DNA from: Piper betle
Lineage: Eukaryota; Streptophyta; Magnoliopsida; Piperales; Piperaceae
NCBI GenBank assembly: GCA_033002965.1
Contig: JAURVB010013104.1
Coordinates: forward strand, 40,190 to 104,189
Length of the DNA stretch: 64,000 nucleotides
Direction of reading: 5' to 3'
Position numbers and translations under genes: made by a program. Positions 32,045-44,213 of this stretch are shown piece by piece (within the stretch, counting starts at the first letter, position 1; every line of letters starts with the position of its first letter). Under the pieces are notes generated by a model. That model was not told where the DNA came from. It saw nothing but the letters and a program-made list of their open reading frames with translations, and made no database searches.

Positions 32045-33210
32045 TGATTGATCAATGAATTCCAAAAGAAATTAAGAAACAAGATCATGTACGCATCAAA
32101 ATTGCTTTTTAAATGTGCGACAGTGAAAAATGAAGTATTTTGTAATCAAAAAAATTGTAGTGTATAACAATAAAACTTTTGAAAGTAGGTTAACGGGGAG
32201 ATATATAGTAGTAGGTAGTTTGAAATCGTGGACGATTATGGAAAATATTATTCACCGAGCCACGGGACCATTTGGAAGAAAATAGATTGACACATAGGTT
32301 GATCAGGGTCATAAGGTACTTTGTAAGCACAAACTTTTTTTCATGACGATTGATCGCCAAATTCCAAAATGAACATTAACCAAACAAGATCACAAACATC
32401 CAAATTGCTTGAAATTAACAAATTATTGAAAAACGTTGACCTTAAAAAAATCGATTATATAAAATGAAAACTAGCTTCTTGGAAATTGGCCAAGAACAGA
32501 GATGAAAGGCAAGGCGGCCAAATTAGTTGATGGTAGCCACTATCCTACAGATTTGATGGGCAATCTTATTCTTGAATCTTGAGTGCTAAAACAATGAAAT
32601 TCGATACTTCAGAGAAGAAGCAAATTAGGAAACTCACATTATCATTCATCTGGTCGGTCTCAACAGCGAGCAGCCTCTCAATTACGAGAAGAGGCAGCTG
32701 GTTCTCCATCATCAAAATGTCGGGCACCATGTAGGGGCAGATGTTGAGGAACCCATGAAAGCTAAAGATGGGATCGATCTCGTCGTAGCCCCTCGGGGAA
32801 GAGTAGCCCCTGAGGAACTCGTAGAGGAAACAGCCGTCGAGTACCATGAGGTCCAGGAACCTCTCCCTGTCCTCCCACTCCTCGTCCAGCTGCTCGTACG
32901 AATCCATAAGCTGCTTCACCTCGTCCTCGAGCGCCTTGCGATACACCTCGAGCGGCTTCTTGGAGCGGCGGAGGAGGTGCTGGACGGCGCGGTGCTTGTG
33001 CTCCTCCATGGACCGGAGGTGGGGCTCGCCGTGGTGGTAGGGGCCGATGGAGACCAGCTGCGGCTCGTAGGCTTTTGGGTTGTGCTCTTTGATGTAGGTG
33101 GGCACCCGATAGATGCAGTGGCGCTTCCACAGATCCAGCTCGTCGGTCATGCTCATCCGCCGGAGCTTCTCCATGTTCAGAATCACCATCCCCCGCCTTC
33201 TCTCCTCCAT
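31217..33210 (-). CDS. DUF247 plant protein, two exons, apparently intact
   Basis: Exon 1 is 33210-32638 and exon 2 is 31954-31217. The phase-0 intron of 683 bases has donor GTGAGT and acceptor TTGCAG. The product is 436 residues. The start at 33210 has an excellent context (GCAGCCATGGAG) and begins MEERRRGMVILNMEKLRRMS; an ATG 28 codons upstream is less likely. Family marks in order: IYRVPTYIKEHNPKAYEPQL, SIGPYHHG, MEEHKHRAV, then FLDLMVLDGCFLYEFLRG, DILMMENQLPLLVIERLLAV. The C-terminal part ends in a hydrophobic anchor (WTSISLIAAAFLLGLTAAQT). DUF247 proteins are plant-specific membrane-anchored proteins, mostly of unknown role; some grass members sit at self-incompatibility loci. Length and motif content are normal and no stop or frameshift is seen. 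The exons are GC-rich, unlike the surrounding DNA. Confidence 0.92.
32001..32042 (+). repeat. (TA)n microsatellite in the DUF247 intron
   Basis: About twenty TA units near the acceptor side of the intron. Confidence 0.95.
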
Positions 33211-33299
33211 GGCTGCCCAGTTGCGCCGTGCCTGCCGCTGCCAAAGCTGACTAGTATTGGCCTTTTGGGATGTTATTTTATCTGTAGGAAACATTATTG

Positions 33300-36200
33300 A
33301 ATATTGCTGAGAAAAAACATTTTTTGTAGATTTCCTTGTAATTGGTTGAATTTGGTGTGGACTTTCCTGGAAGCTATATTAGAATATGATTTTTAGACAA
33401 CCAAATTGCGGCTTTCCTAAAGATTGTATTAATAGAATCAGAATTTTTATAAACATACCCAATGAACTGCCATTTAGTATACACCCTTAGGATGGTGAAA
33501 TATGGCAATGTTGAGAGCCAGGCAAACAAGGGTTTAACAAAGTTATTTGTTTTTCGTTTTTTTTTGTTTTCCCTCACAACACCTTCCTGCAGCCTCCGCG
33601 AACCCCGACTACACTCCATCTTCGTTAATGTCAGCCATGCCCCTTGTCCGGTAGGGGTGAACATAATTCTATAAAAACCAAAAATTAAAGTGGATTGTAA
33701 TCGAACTATCAAGTTAGCTTAGTTGTGAATTAAGTCTATTCGCTTTTCTGTTGGACGTTAAACAAACCTCAGCATATATTGATGTTTCGGTTTAAAATGG
33801 AATCGAAATAACCAAACTTTTAAAAAGTATTCTAAAATTAATTTTACTTTAATGAGCATGAAATTATAATATTTTATGATGAATTTTTTAAGTATTTTAT
33901 ACAATATAAACATTTAGAATTATGTATTAAATAATTATATTCACTAAAATAATAGTACAATTTTGATTAGATAATTCAATATTTTTTTTATAATTTATAG
34001 TGCATTTTTGATTATTTGGTTACTAGACAGGTTCATTGAAATGTCTTGGACGGAGGGAGGCACGATGGCTCATATGGGCTAAGCCGGTTGGGATGTGGTT
34101 GGACTTCAATCCGGTGGTAGTGCGCCGTGATGAACAATACGAGGGTAAGTGTTGTAAGGGAAGAAAGAACATGATGGAACCCGATATTCAATTTCCCCCT
34201 CATTTATCTTTTTCAACTTGGCCACGTGCTACCATTTGTAGGCATGACGAGATGGCGTTGCTAGTTGACATCTCTAAAAATTTATTTCTTAAATTGAAAA
34301 TGAGTTGAACGAATGAAAAGATCATTTTTATAAAAAAATACTATTACGTGGTAGGTTGAGAGTTGGGTACTTGGGACTTGCTAGGCTCCTTCCTTTCTCA
34401 TGCTTGGAAGATTCTCCGGAAGCCGCGTCGTTTGCTATGAGCGCTGCCGACGACCTAGAATGTGTTTTGTTGTCTACCAACACTGAGAGAGAAACGGTCC
34501 TTGATACTCTCGCCTAGTACAATTTTAATGTGCCACTTTCCATGCGTGAAGTTATTTTAACTTTTCTCAAGATAAATTGAGGGAGAACAAAGAGGGAAAT
34601 ACTTTTAGCCCCACCAGGGCACCAGGCTGCATGCTTGATGTGGCAGACTAAGCATTAAAATATTTTGTAAAAAAACACCAAAACTATGATGAATCACCCA
34701 CTAATATACCATATATATATGACCGGATCGCCTATTTATCATAACTTAAACCATAAAAAATATCATTGAATTTTGAAAATAACAGATTTATATTAACTAG
34801 AACAACGTATGTGGATGATTTTTAAAAGATTATTGATCACGTAAGTAGACAATTTTATTTAATTTATACGTAAGTGTTATCTTTATATAAGGTAAATATT
34901 GTATAAGTTAAATATTGTTTTTCTAAATATTTAGCATGTTCACCACATTGCACATCATAACAGGATTACCAAGGCTGCAAGTAAGGGGTGAGTGTTACTA
35001 GGGCTTTTAATGGTGTGGTTACAACTCGATAAATTACATTTATCGAAATTGTTTACGGATTTTGAATTATTTACAGCTTTCAATTTCTTCAATCCATCAA
35101 CCAACTTTTAAAAGTTCAGATGTTAATAGAATTTTCACCGTTTTATTGATTGTTAAATGACCCAATTACAGTCAATTTTCATCACTTACATATGGCATAA
35201 AATATCTCAAACCGATGTCATACGCCAATACATAATTTCTGAATTAGTTTATATAAAGTCAAAATTACTTTCTTCCAAATGGAACTATGACGTTTTAAAT
35301 TAGTACAAAAATGAGTACTTCTAGTTAAGGTTTTGCAGTTTTAAATGAAACTATAAAATATCTGTCAGTACGCTTGAATAAACCTGGTCCCAAAGACGAC
35401 ATAGCCTCCTACCCTCTAGTTTTAACTTAAAATTGGATGCATTCCCGTATGTGCATGCTAAGTTTATAATGCATAGATACTAAGTTTAAAAATCGTGTTC
35501 GCGTACCTCAGGGTATATTTGGTTCAATCCAATGGAACTAAGCTGGACCTGATTTTAAAATGAAAAAAATGATAAACAATATTAGACATTAAAAATAATT
35601 TTATGACAATTTAATTAGATACCAATTAAAATATTATTTTTTTGACACAGAGACTAGATTTGGTAAAATACCAAATTTAAAAATTGAGCATGAAATAATA
35701 TGGCACCGATTCCTCGAATAATAAATTCGTTCCTATATCTAAAACCTATCGGTGTAAAATCTCGTACACGAGTAAGAATATACATATGATCTTTAATTTT
35801 GATTAACTATTTTTAAAAAATTAACTATGCCCATTATATTGTATTTAGGTTTAGTCATTATAAATAGTATTTGTAATAACCAATATTTTCATAGGTTTTG
35901 TACATATTGCACTTGAGTTGAGGTCTTACATATAGTAATAACCAATATTTTTATTATATGTTATCGTGGGTTTTGAATTATGGATATGTTTATTTTTTGA
36001 CACAATTATAATGCGATACTTTGTAATTTCAATAAGATAAACTTTTTTTTGTACTTGAAATATATTATAATATATGGTACATTGAATTATACTGAGAGTG
36101 GTTGATTTTACTTTGAATAGGAGATTATATTTGTGGAAATACTTTATTAGGCCATAGAAGTTGGTTAAGTAGAGACAATATTGAAAGAAGGGCTAGCCAA

Positions 36201-37423
36201 CTAGTAGGAAAGGGGTTTAAGTTAAAACTTTGGGACCAAATTAGGGTCAAATTTTTGGTTAAACCACATTAGATTAAGACAGTTTGGGCTAGATTAGGAA
36301 TCACAGGAGGTTGGAGGGTTAACTAAGGAAGGGATAAACATTAAAGAGAGTCAATGAGGATGTAAAGAGTGGGGAAGCGCCACTTTTTGGCACAATAACC
36401 TAGGGGGCCCTCCTCTCTCCTCTCTCTTCTCTCTCACATCAACCTCTCTCTTCTTTTTTCTGATTATTCTCTTCTTTTTTAGGGTTTGGCTTGTAAAGAT
36501 CGATTGTTGGAGTGTTTTAGGCAAGTATTTCTCAAAGACCAAGTTAGTGATTCAAATAAAACAAATTTACTTTATTAGATTCATGCATCATAATCATTGT
36601 TCATATTGTTTATGATTGTTGTGATTGTTTTGCACATATTCATTATTTAGAGTTTATTATCTCTATAATTAATGCATGTAAACTAAGATTGGGATCATGA
36701 ACTCAATCTTGGTGGAGACGGTTTAAGGGTTAAACAACATACATAGGTATTTGATTGTATTTTGTGTTGTTTTTATGAAAATTTATCTTAAAGGATAAGA
36801 ATACGGTGAAACTAACCAAGATCCTATATTTTTTGATCAAGATGTGTTCTTAGCTCTTAGCAATGATGTAAATAGAGAGTTGATGTCAATTTATTCAATT
36901 CTGAGATGATTTGACATGCTTCATGGAAAAAGTAATTGAAATAGGAGAAGTTTCACCTACATTGAGAGCTTTAAGGACAAATTAAAATCTAGACCTCCAA
37001 ATTAACAATCATTTTAGAATAATGTTAATTAATGTGTTAGGTGGCTATGATTAAAATTTCATGAATTTGGATGTCGTTTAGGCCTTCTACCAATGTTGAA
37101 AAATCATATCACAACAAGCAAAAACACTCGCCTTAGCAAAATACAGAATGCCCGGATGGCATGAACTAGACATTCTGCCTGCAAATAAAACCCGCACCTT
37201 AACAGGGAGCAGAACGCCCGGACGCCATGAACAGGAGTGCCCACACGTTCCGGCTCCAGAATTAGCTACTTATTTTGTATTGGTAATTATTTTTTATGGA
37301 TGATTAACATTTTAATTGAGCTTGTTTAATATTGTAAATGATATGATTGTGTGTTTATGTGTGATAGAGGAATAATTATTATGAGTGAATGATAGATGCA
37401 TGTTTACAGCATGTAATGCGCGC
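33300..37423. other. Intergenic, no gene recognised
   Basis: AT-rich sequence with short chance frames only. At 36400-36470 there is a CT-rich stretch followed by TAGGGTTTGG, which resembles a plant 5' leader but leads to no exon. At 37140-37250 a motif GCCCGGATGGCATGAAC occurs twice, as in degenerate LTRs. Left of 33300 would be the DUF247 promoter; no clear TATA box is seen there. Confidence 0.5.
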
Positions 37424-37424
37424 G

Positions 37425-37496
<72 letters not shown>
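37424..37496 (+). repeat. (CA)n(TA)n microsatellite at an element boundary
   Basis: About ten CA units followed by about twenty-three TA units, directly left of the next element. Confidence 0.95.
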
Positions 37497-37499
<3 letters not shown>

Positions 37500-38625
37500 G
37501 ATGCAATGCGTTGCCATGTTAGGCAGCGCATAGGAGGGGGACCGTTGGATTTCAATCTCCTCCCCCCCCAACTCTTCCCCCTCACACCCGCCCCCCGGCT
37601 TCCCGCCGGTCCCCTCGCCCACTCACACAATTGCCGCCCCACTAGCCTCCCACCATTCCCGTCACCCCTTCCCACCACCCCTGGCTGCAACCACCACCTC
37701 CCTACTTCCCGCCACTCCCCTTCTTGCCGCTCACCTTGCCTCCTCCCACAGGCCCCCCCTCACAGTCGCCGAACCGCCCCATCCCCGTCCATATTCACCC
37801 GCACCACCACACAAACCGACACCCCCCCCCCCTACACACACACACACCCCTCCCTACAGTCACCACCCGCCGACTTTCCTGCCACTCCCCCTCACCGCCC
37901 CAGCCCTTGCCTGTTTCACACACAGCCCCCCCCTCCCATCTAATTTTGTAATATTAACTTGAGTTGGGAGTGAATGTAATTTTTATTACAAAATTATTTT
38001 ATTTTTTAAAATTTATTTTGTAATATTGACTTGAGTTGGGAGCGAGTCTAGTTTTTATTTTATGGTATTTTATTTTTAATATTTTTTAAAATTGACTTGA
38101 GTCAATAAAATTTATTTTCAAATTTATTTCATAATAATACTCTAGTCAGAAGCGAGTCAAGTTTTTATTATGAAATTATTTTAACTTTTTTAAAATTTAT
38201 TTTGTAATATTGACTCAAGTCGGGAGCAAGTCAAAGTTTTTATTACGAAATTGCCTTCGCCCTTTCCTTCCCCCCCACCTCTGTTTTGTTGCACCACCAC
38301 CGACAACCTTACTGGCGGCCACTCGTTGGCCAATGTTGGGGGAGCGGCCGGAAAGCCGGGGGGTGGTGGCTGCTGGCGGGGTTGGTGGGGGATATCGACA
38401 GGGGGTGGGGCGGTTCGGCGGCTACGGGCGGCGGGGCGGGGTGAGCGGCAGGAAGGGGCGAGGGGAGCAGCGGGAAGCGGGGGACTGACGGGAAGCCGGG
38501 GGCTGGAGGAAGGGCAGGAAAACTGGGAGGAGAGGGGCTGGGTAGGAAAGAGTTGTGGTGGGCCATTGGATTGAAATCCAATGGTTTCCCTGCTATGCGC
38601 TGCCAACCATGTCTCTCTCTCTCTC
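37497..38625. mobile_element. GC-rich foldback element with a small palindrome array
   Basis: The inverted ends match well: left CATGTTAGGCAGCGCATAGG, GGACCGTTGGATTTCAAT, CAACTCTTCCC; right, reversed, CATGGTTGGCAGCGCATAGC, ACCATTGGATTTCAAT, CAACTCTTTCC. Both sides are simple repeats, (TA)n and (TC)n/TA. GC-rich flanks surround an AT-rich core (37950-38250) with five GACTC/GAGTC palindromes, the same linker words as at 10725-12510, and the same core/GC-rich junction (TTTTTATTACGAAATTGCC then TTCGCCC). Confidence 0.7.
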
Positions 38626-38639
38626 TATATACATATATA

Positions 38640-40530
38640 GACTAGTTTGGGTAGTGATGTGTAATAGTTGTTTCATTACTCGGATTAAATGGACATGTTG
38701 AGGCATCTTGGAGTTCAAAAAGGCAACTATTCAGCTATTCAGGTCTGTTTAAACACTATTTCAAAAGCTTTAAGATTCCTTTGATATTTTTGTATGTTGA
38801 CTTGATTAATTGAATCATCATTTAATGCTATGGTATGTGGAAGAACTTAATAAGGTTAAGTAAGAAAGGCAAGTGAAATGGAAGCTAACGCATGTTGATT
38901 TTTGCATGTTTTTATAAATTATTAAGTCAGGGCAATGGCTGGGCTTAGGTTTAATTGCTAATAAACAAGGAATCAGTTAAACCGACGAGTCACACCAATA
39001 AAACTTTAGGCTATGTAAAGTAAGTTATTTAACTTAGATGGTTGAGGATATATAAGAGTTCATGTTTGAAAATTGACTTGTAGACATAAATAAATAAAAC
39101 CTGGGTTGAAAAATCGGGCGATTCCACTTGGAATCGGCTGATTTAAATCTGATTGGTGGTGATCCACGTCAAAAAAACATGTTAATTGGTCTTTGGCTTG
39201 AATCGGTATTGAATTAGCCGATTCGAGCCGATTTCAGAATTGGCTCAAATCAGCCAATTTTGGACGGTGGCGGGGGGGCAAGGGTGGCAAGGGTGGCAAA
39301 GGGCAACCGGGGGAGGGGGATTGGGGGTGCAACGCTGGCGGGGGATGGGGTGGGGTGAGGATGGGGCGGTGACGGGGCAACAGGGGACGGGGCCAGGGCT
39401 GTGAGGACAGTGGGGCGAGGCGGGGATGTGGGGATGGAGGGGGGGGGGTGCGACTAGGCGACTTGGCGGGGCGCGGCAGGGGGAGACAGGGCGGCAACGA
39501 GGTGGTGGGATAGGGGCGGCACGGCGGCCAGGGGAAGGAAGATGGGTGGAGTCAGGGAGAGAGAAGGGGGTATAAAATAGTGATGGCATTCTCGTAATTA
39601 AAAGTTGACTTGACCCCGACTCGAGTCAAAAATAATAATTAACTCTAAATAATTCAAAAAAAATCCAAAAAATAGAAAATATCATAAAATATAATAAACA
39701 TTAGAACATAAAAATGACATCAGAATGACATGTTCTATAACTAATAACCTACAAATTTTGACTACGTTGAAATTTTTGTATAAGACCGATTTAGACCGAT
39801 TTGGACTAATTCAACTGGACCGATTCCTGACCGATTTAGATCGATTCGATCCAATTCAGTGACTCGATCGAAAACCGATCCCGATTCCGATTTTTGCAAC
39901 TATGAATAAGACTAAGGGCCGAGGATATGTGAGAACTCAAGTTCAAAAATCACTTCCAAGAACATAAGTTGATATTAGATTAATTAGATGATGTATAATG
40001 GATCTAATGATGAAATAATTGATTATATGTACTGTTGACGATTATATTTGGTTATGTTATTCTTACATTGTTGGTATACGCTGTTAATTTATTTATGTCA
40101 AGTTTTATATATAACTAACCATATTTTCTTATTATTTGTTTACTACATATGGGAGTAGAGACTCAACAACTATTTAAGTACTTAGTGAACAATTTATATT
40201 ATTCGTAGGAAGTGGAGATTCAAGCTTAGCGACAAAATGGAAAAATCAGAGAGTTTATTTTTATTTTCATTTTATCATTAGTTGGATATCTTGCATGTAG
40301 TAAAAGACCGGATATTGGTGGACTTATTTATTAATTCGGTACATTGGACTTGGATATATAATTTATGATTATGGACTTATTATTAATATATATTGTAGAT
40401 ATTGACAATGATCTAACCATATATTTCATTTTCTACTATGTACTCATGATACATCTCTATTTTTTAATTATTATACAAGCAATGATCCGGCCCTTGGATT
40501 ATTATTAATATGAACATGGGCGGGTCTTTA
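38640..40530 (+). repeat. LTR-like remnant interrupted by a foldback sequence
   Basis: The right end CGGGTCTTTATA is followed by AGTATTGGAGC, a decayed initiator-tRNA primer site, and by GAGGACAAAATTTTCTTAAA, a polypurine-type end at about 40600. The zone around 40130-40200 is homologous, inverted, to about 41390-41480. The stretch 39105-39905 inside it carries repeated CCGATTT/AATCGG words at both ends around a GC-rich core. Confidence 0.4.
39105..39905. repeat. GC-rich sequence flanked by AATCGG/CCGATT-rich ends
   Basis: The left flank has AAAAATCGGGCGATTCC and GAATCGGCTGATTT; the right flank has GACCGATTTAGACCGATTTG and AACCGATCCCGATTCCGATT. At 39583 the core ends in GATGGCATTCTCGTAATTAA then GTTGACTTGACCCCGACTC, the junction also seen at 10752. 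From there to 39760 it is homologous to 26370-26520 in LTR family A copy 3 (GACATGTTCTATAACTAATA). Confidence 0.45.
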
Positions 40531-40669
40531 TAGTATTGGAGCTAATCTAAGACCATATTGGATAAACATAGATTTAGATTAGGCTCATGAGCTGTATAAA
40601 TGAATCTTGAGGACAAAATTTTCTTAAAGTGAGTAGTAGCGAACAATAAATCAATCTCACAACTAATTT

Positions 40670-42204
40670 TAACAACCCCAATCTTTTAGTATGAAATATC
40701 TTAAACCAAGGCTATTATTAGCGTATCATTTAACGAACATGCATAAACATAGTCACAACGGAATAAATTTAAAAAGCTGATCGATACTTTGTATCCATAC
40801 AAACCGTAACGGCCCCACCCAAAATGCAAACTAATGAGCCTAAGTCATTTATTAAAATATAGTTAAACAAAATTAAATTTCTATAATTCATTCCTTTCAA
40901 TAAATCAGATCTTACCCTAGAAGGTATTGAATGTGTGACTAACTTTAGAGGTCTTACAATCTACCTATCTTAGGAAATTCGGTCCTTAGAATTCTTATAC
41001 TCGGCCCGTGGTTAATAGCCTAGACTACATCTAGTCCAACCCACCATATAATATAGAACTAGGTTGACTTTGATCACATCTGTAACAACTTGACCTAAAG
41101 TATAAATTAATGAGCTTAAGTCATCTCTTTAAAAGTGATTAATTGTAGTTGTAGATCTATAGTCCATTTCCAATAATAAACCGGATCTTATTCCAATAGG
41201 TATTAGATATGAGACTAGAGTTTTTACACAAACTAAATTAAAAATCTACATGTCCTTTGCATAACCATCTAAGTACCTCTAAGCAAAAGTCTATTACAAT
41301 CGTTGTACTAAACATGTACATAACAAAAAATAATGTCCTAATTGGTGAGAGTCTTCATCCAATCTCTCAATAGATCTCTTATACCTACGTACAAAGCAAA
41401 CTTTGTTTGCTCAGTACCCAAAGCTAGGTGTTGAGTTACTACTTACATATATAGTAAACATAATAAAAAATTAAGGCTAAATTATGAATTTATTATTCAT
41501 AGAAAGAAAATTGATAGCTCAACAAACATAACATGCCTTAGCTGAATTATAAACATAGCTTAAACATAAGCATATACTTGAACATAAGCTGAACATTAAT
41601 GATGAATACAAGCATAACATGCATTCTACTTAAAATCATAACTAATATATTGACATAGTTGATCATAATATAAACATGAAAACCGGCTTTAACTCTAGTG
41701 AACTACTTAATTATCATAATCTTTCTATGGCTGAACTTTTGCAGCCTTAATTCGTTTTAGAACATCTTCCTTAATTTGACCTTGTAACTTAGGAAAACAT
41801 CCATTTATGCCAAAACTTTGTGACTTATTGAAACTTTGTGACTTATTGATTTAACTGTGGACCAACATTTATAATCTTAATCTTATTAATTGTGGCTCAA
41901 CTTCTATAGCCCCTTAAACATGACAAATAGTATCTTCATATCCAACCTTTGTGGCATGAAGATAGAATAACACACAGAAAACATGATTAAGAAAACATCC
42001 TACTAAAAACTCATGGCTTGGCCTTTCTAGCCATGTGGCTCAACCTTTGTAGCCTATGACTTAACCTTTGTAACCATATGTCATAACATGTACTTTCTTC
42101 ATAACCCGACCTTTGTGGTATGAAGATCACACATATAGAAAAATACGACAAAAAACAATCATACATAAAATTCATGGCTCAATCAATGAAGCCATTTTGT
42201 TGGT
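40670..42204 (-). repeat. LTR-like remnant, inverted relative to 38640-40530
   Basis: Reversed, 41390-41480 reads GTTTACTATATATG, AGTAGTAACTCAACACCTAG, GGGTACTGAGCAAAC, which parallels 40140-40200. The left edge TTAACAACCCC resembles an LTR terminus. It is interrupted by the TRIM at 40805, and its right side abuts the Athila-like LTR. Repeated words such as GGCTCAACCTTTGTAGCC occur at 41880-42110. Identity is low, so this is tentative. Confidence 0.35.
40805..41228 (-). mobile_element. TRIM element, copy 1
   Basis: Terminal-repeat retrotransposon in miniature: LTRs at 40805-40958 (154 bases) and 41081-41228 around an internal part of about 122 bases, with no coding capacity. An exact 5-bp target duplication CAAAC lies at 40800-40804 and 41229-41233. 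The internal part, reversed, starts with a decayed initiator-tRNA primer site and ends in the polypurine side, as in copy 3. Enzymes would have to come from another LTR element. Confidence 0.85.
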
Positions 42205-44189
42205 TGTTGCTTTCACATGCTTTTGTCACTAAGAGGAAACTAAAAGGAAGATGAAAGACAATTTTTTCACCCTTTGCGTAACTACCCAGCCTTAAGTGTA
42301 AATTAATAGGCCTAAGTTATCTCTTCAAAATTGTTTAACTGAAGTTGAAGATCTATAGTCTATTTATACTAATAAACTTGATATTACCGTAGTAAGTATT
42401 AGATGTTGGACTAAGTTGAGGGATCTCAAAATCCACCCACTTTCATCCTCGAAATTCTTATACTTGCTCGTTGTTAGCCCCAACCCATGTCTTTCTCCGA
42501 TCCGTGACCAGTAGCCTAGACAACATCCTTAATTCATCCCACCTTCCAATACAAAACCAGGTTGCTCTGATATCATTTTTAATGACCTAGCCCAGAGTAC
42601 AAACTAACTGGCCTAAGTCATATCTTAAAAAGAGTTAACCGAAGTTGAAGATTTATAGTCCATTCCTACTAATAAACTATATCTTACTTCATTAGGTATT
42701 AGATGTAAGACTAAGTTGAAGAATCTCATAATCTGATCTTTGTATAGACTACATGTAGAACCTTCCAAAGGGAGGGAACATTTCTACATTGTGTCAGCCT
42801 ACAAAGCTGCGCATTCCCTTGGTTGGTGGACAACTCTACCTAATCACACCATGCCCACCACTTGTGACCTTCAGATGAATCTTTGGGGGAATTTGTTGAA
42901 GATCAAGCCGTTCAAAAGTAAACCCAACACCAACAAATGTTTGTGTGAAACACTTCCATTTGATCTAATGATGATATTCCTAAGGAATAATTCTAACCAA
43001 CTCCACTATGCTCCAAAGTCGTGGATAAACACCTTGCTACCCCATGAGAGAATTGCGTTTCACATGTGGGTGTTAATAATTGGCGATTATTTCATAGTTC
43101 GGGATTAGGAAGTTCCATAGAAGTTGTCCCAATCTACCTACTCCCACATTGCCCTCTTCATGCACCCGATTTGTACAAAAGAAAAGAAGAGGGGGAGAAT
43201 AGAGAAGAAGCCATCTTGCCTCTACTTCCAGACCCAAGTTCTTCTTGATCTTCACTTCTTCTAAGGATAGAGATAGAATTTTTGGAGTCTTGAGAAGAGG
43301 AGAATGGGTCAATCAAGCTACAAGAAGGAGAACAAAGTTGGAAAGAAGAATTGGAGCAAAGGCCTCAACCACACTAGATTTGCATACTCTTTTCTTCTTC
43401 TTTTCCTTTTGTTGTTTTTCTTGATGTATTCAATAATGTTTCTTGAATCTTTCATAGGGTTATTTTATATAGATTATTGGATGACAATGGTTCTTAATAG
43501 AAATATATCTATCTCCATGTATGTGATTGTGTGTCAATTATTTCAATTCTAATCTTAAGGCTTCAAAGACATAGCTAACATTTGTATGATTAATATATTT
43601 GGGTTTACCTAGACATAGGGCGTTTATTGATGTCATTGGTTGAAGTAGTTTATGCGTGTTGGGTAAACATACACATGATATCATAGGCATCTACAAGGGG
43701 GAGTTGTACGTAATGCACCAATCTTGTTTAGTTTGCATAGACATGTGAAATTAAGCAAAGACAGGTGATTGTAATACACAGCGAAACCCATTACAAATAT
43801 TATTCATTCCTCAAATATTGACGCACATCATAGGTGATTAGGTATGATAAGTAATTTTACTTTACAAAGTATACTAAGTGAAGTTACCCATCCCATGTCT
43901 TATTTTCATTAGATAGAACTTTATCAATTTGATTGTGATTAAGTTAGTTAGAATAATATCACCACTGTTTTCATTCTCAAGCATTTACATTAAATTTGTG
44001 TTTTAGTTAGAATAGGTCCATTTCTGTTTAGTTCTATGACACTTTCTACTCTTACTCATTTTCATTGTTGAAACTAGCTTAAATACTGCACTATGCATTA
44101 AGTTAAAACATCAAATCTCCGTGGGAATGATATCCTATTCATCACTCATTGATGTGTGCACTTGCACGATGCTTTAAAATAACACAACA
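42205..44189 (+). repeat. 5' LTR of the Athila-like element
   Basis: About 1.53 kb without its TRIM insertion. It matches 59006-60901 in several blocks (TACATGTAGAACC, AACTCTACCTAAT, CTTTGTATGATTAAT and the ending). Confidence 0.8.
42277..42730 (-). mobile_element. TRIM element, copy 2
   Basis: LTRs 42277-42430 (154 bases) and 42578-42730 (153 bases) with an internal part of 147 bases. Reversed, this holds GATATCAGAGC, a decayed primer site, next to the first LTR. Same family as copies 1 and 3. The target duplication is not clear. Confidence 0.8.
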
Positions 44190-44213
44190 AGTTTTTAGCA
44201 TTGTTGTCGATGA
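44190..44213 (+). other. Decayed primer-binding site of the Athila-like element
   Basis: Directly after the LTR end: TTTTTAGCATTGTTGTCGAT. Athila/Tat elements typically have a tRNA-Asp site of the form TGGCGCCGTTGCCGGGGA here. Most differences are C to T or G to A, as expected from deaminated methylcytosine. Confidence 0.6.

Noticed and set aside
31356..33300. Plus-strand frames of up to 181 codons over the DUF247 exons
   Set aside because: Antisense shadows of the GC-rich DUF247 exons.
34036..34308. 90-codon plus-strand frame
   Set aside because: No recognisable motif, no splice context, in an AT-rich intergenic region.
37389..37943. 184-codon plus-strand frame
   Set aside because: Reads through (CA)n(TA)n and proline-rich GC sequence of a foldback element; not a gene.
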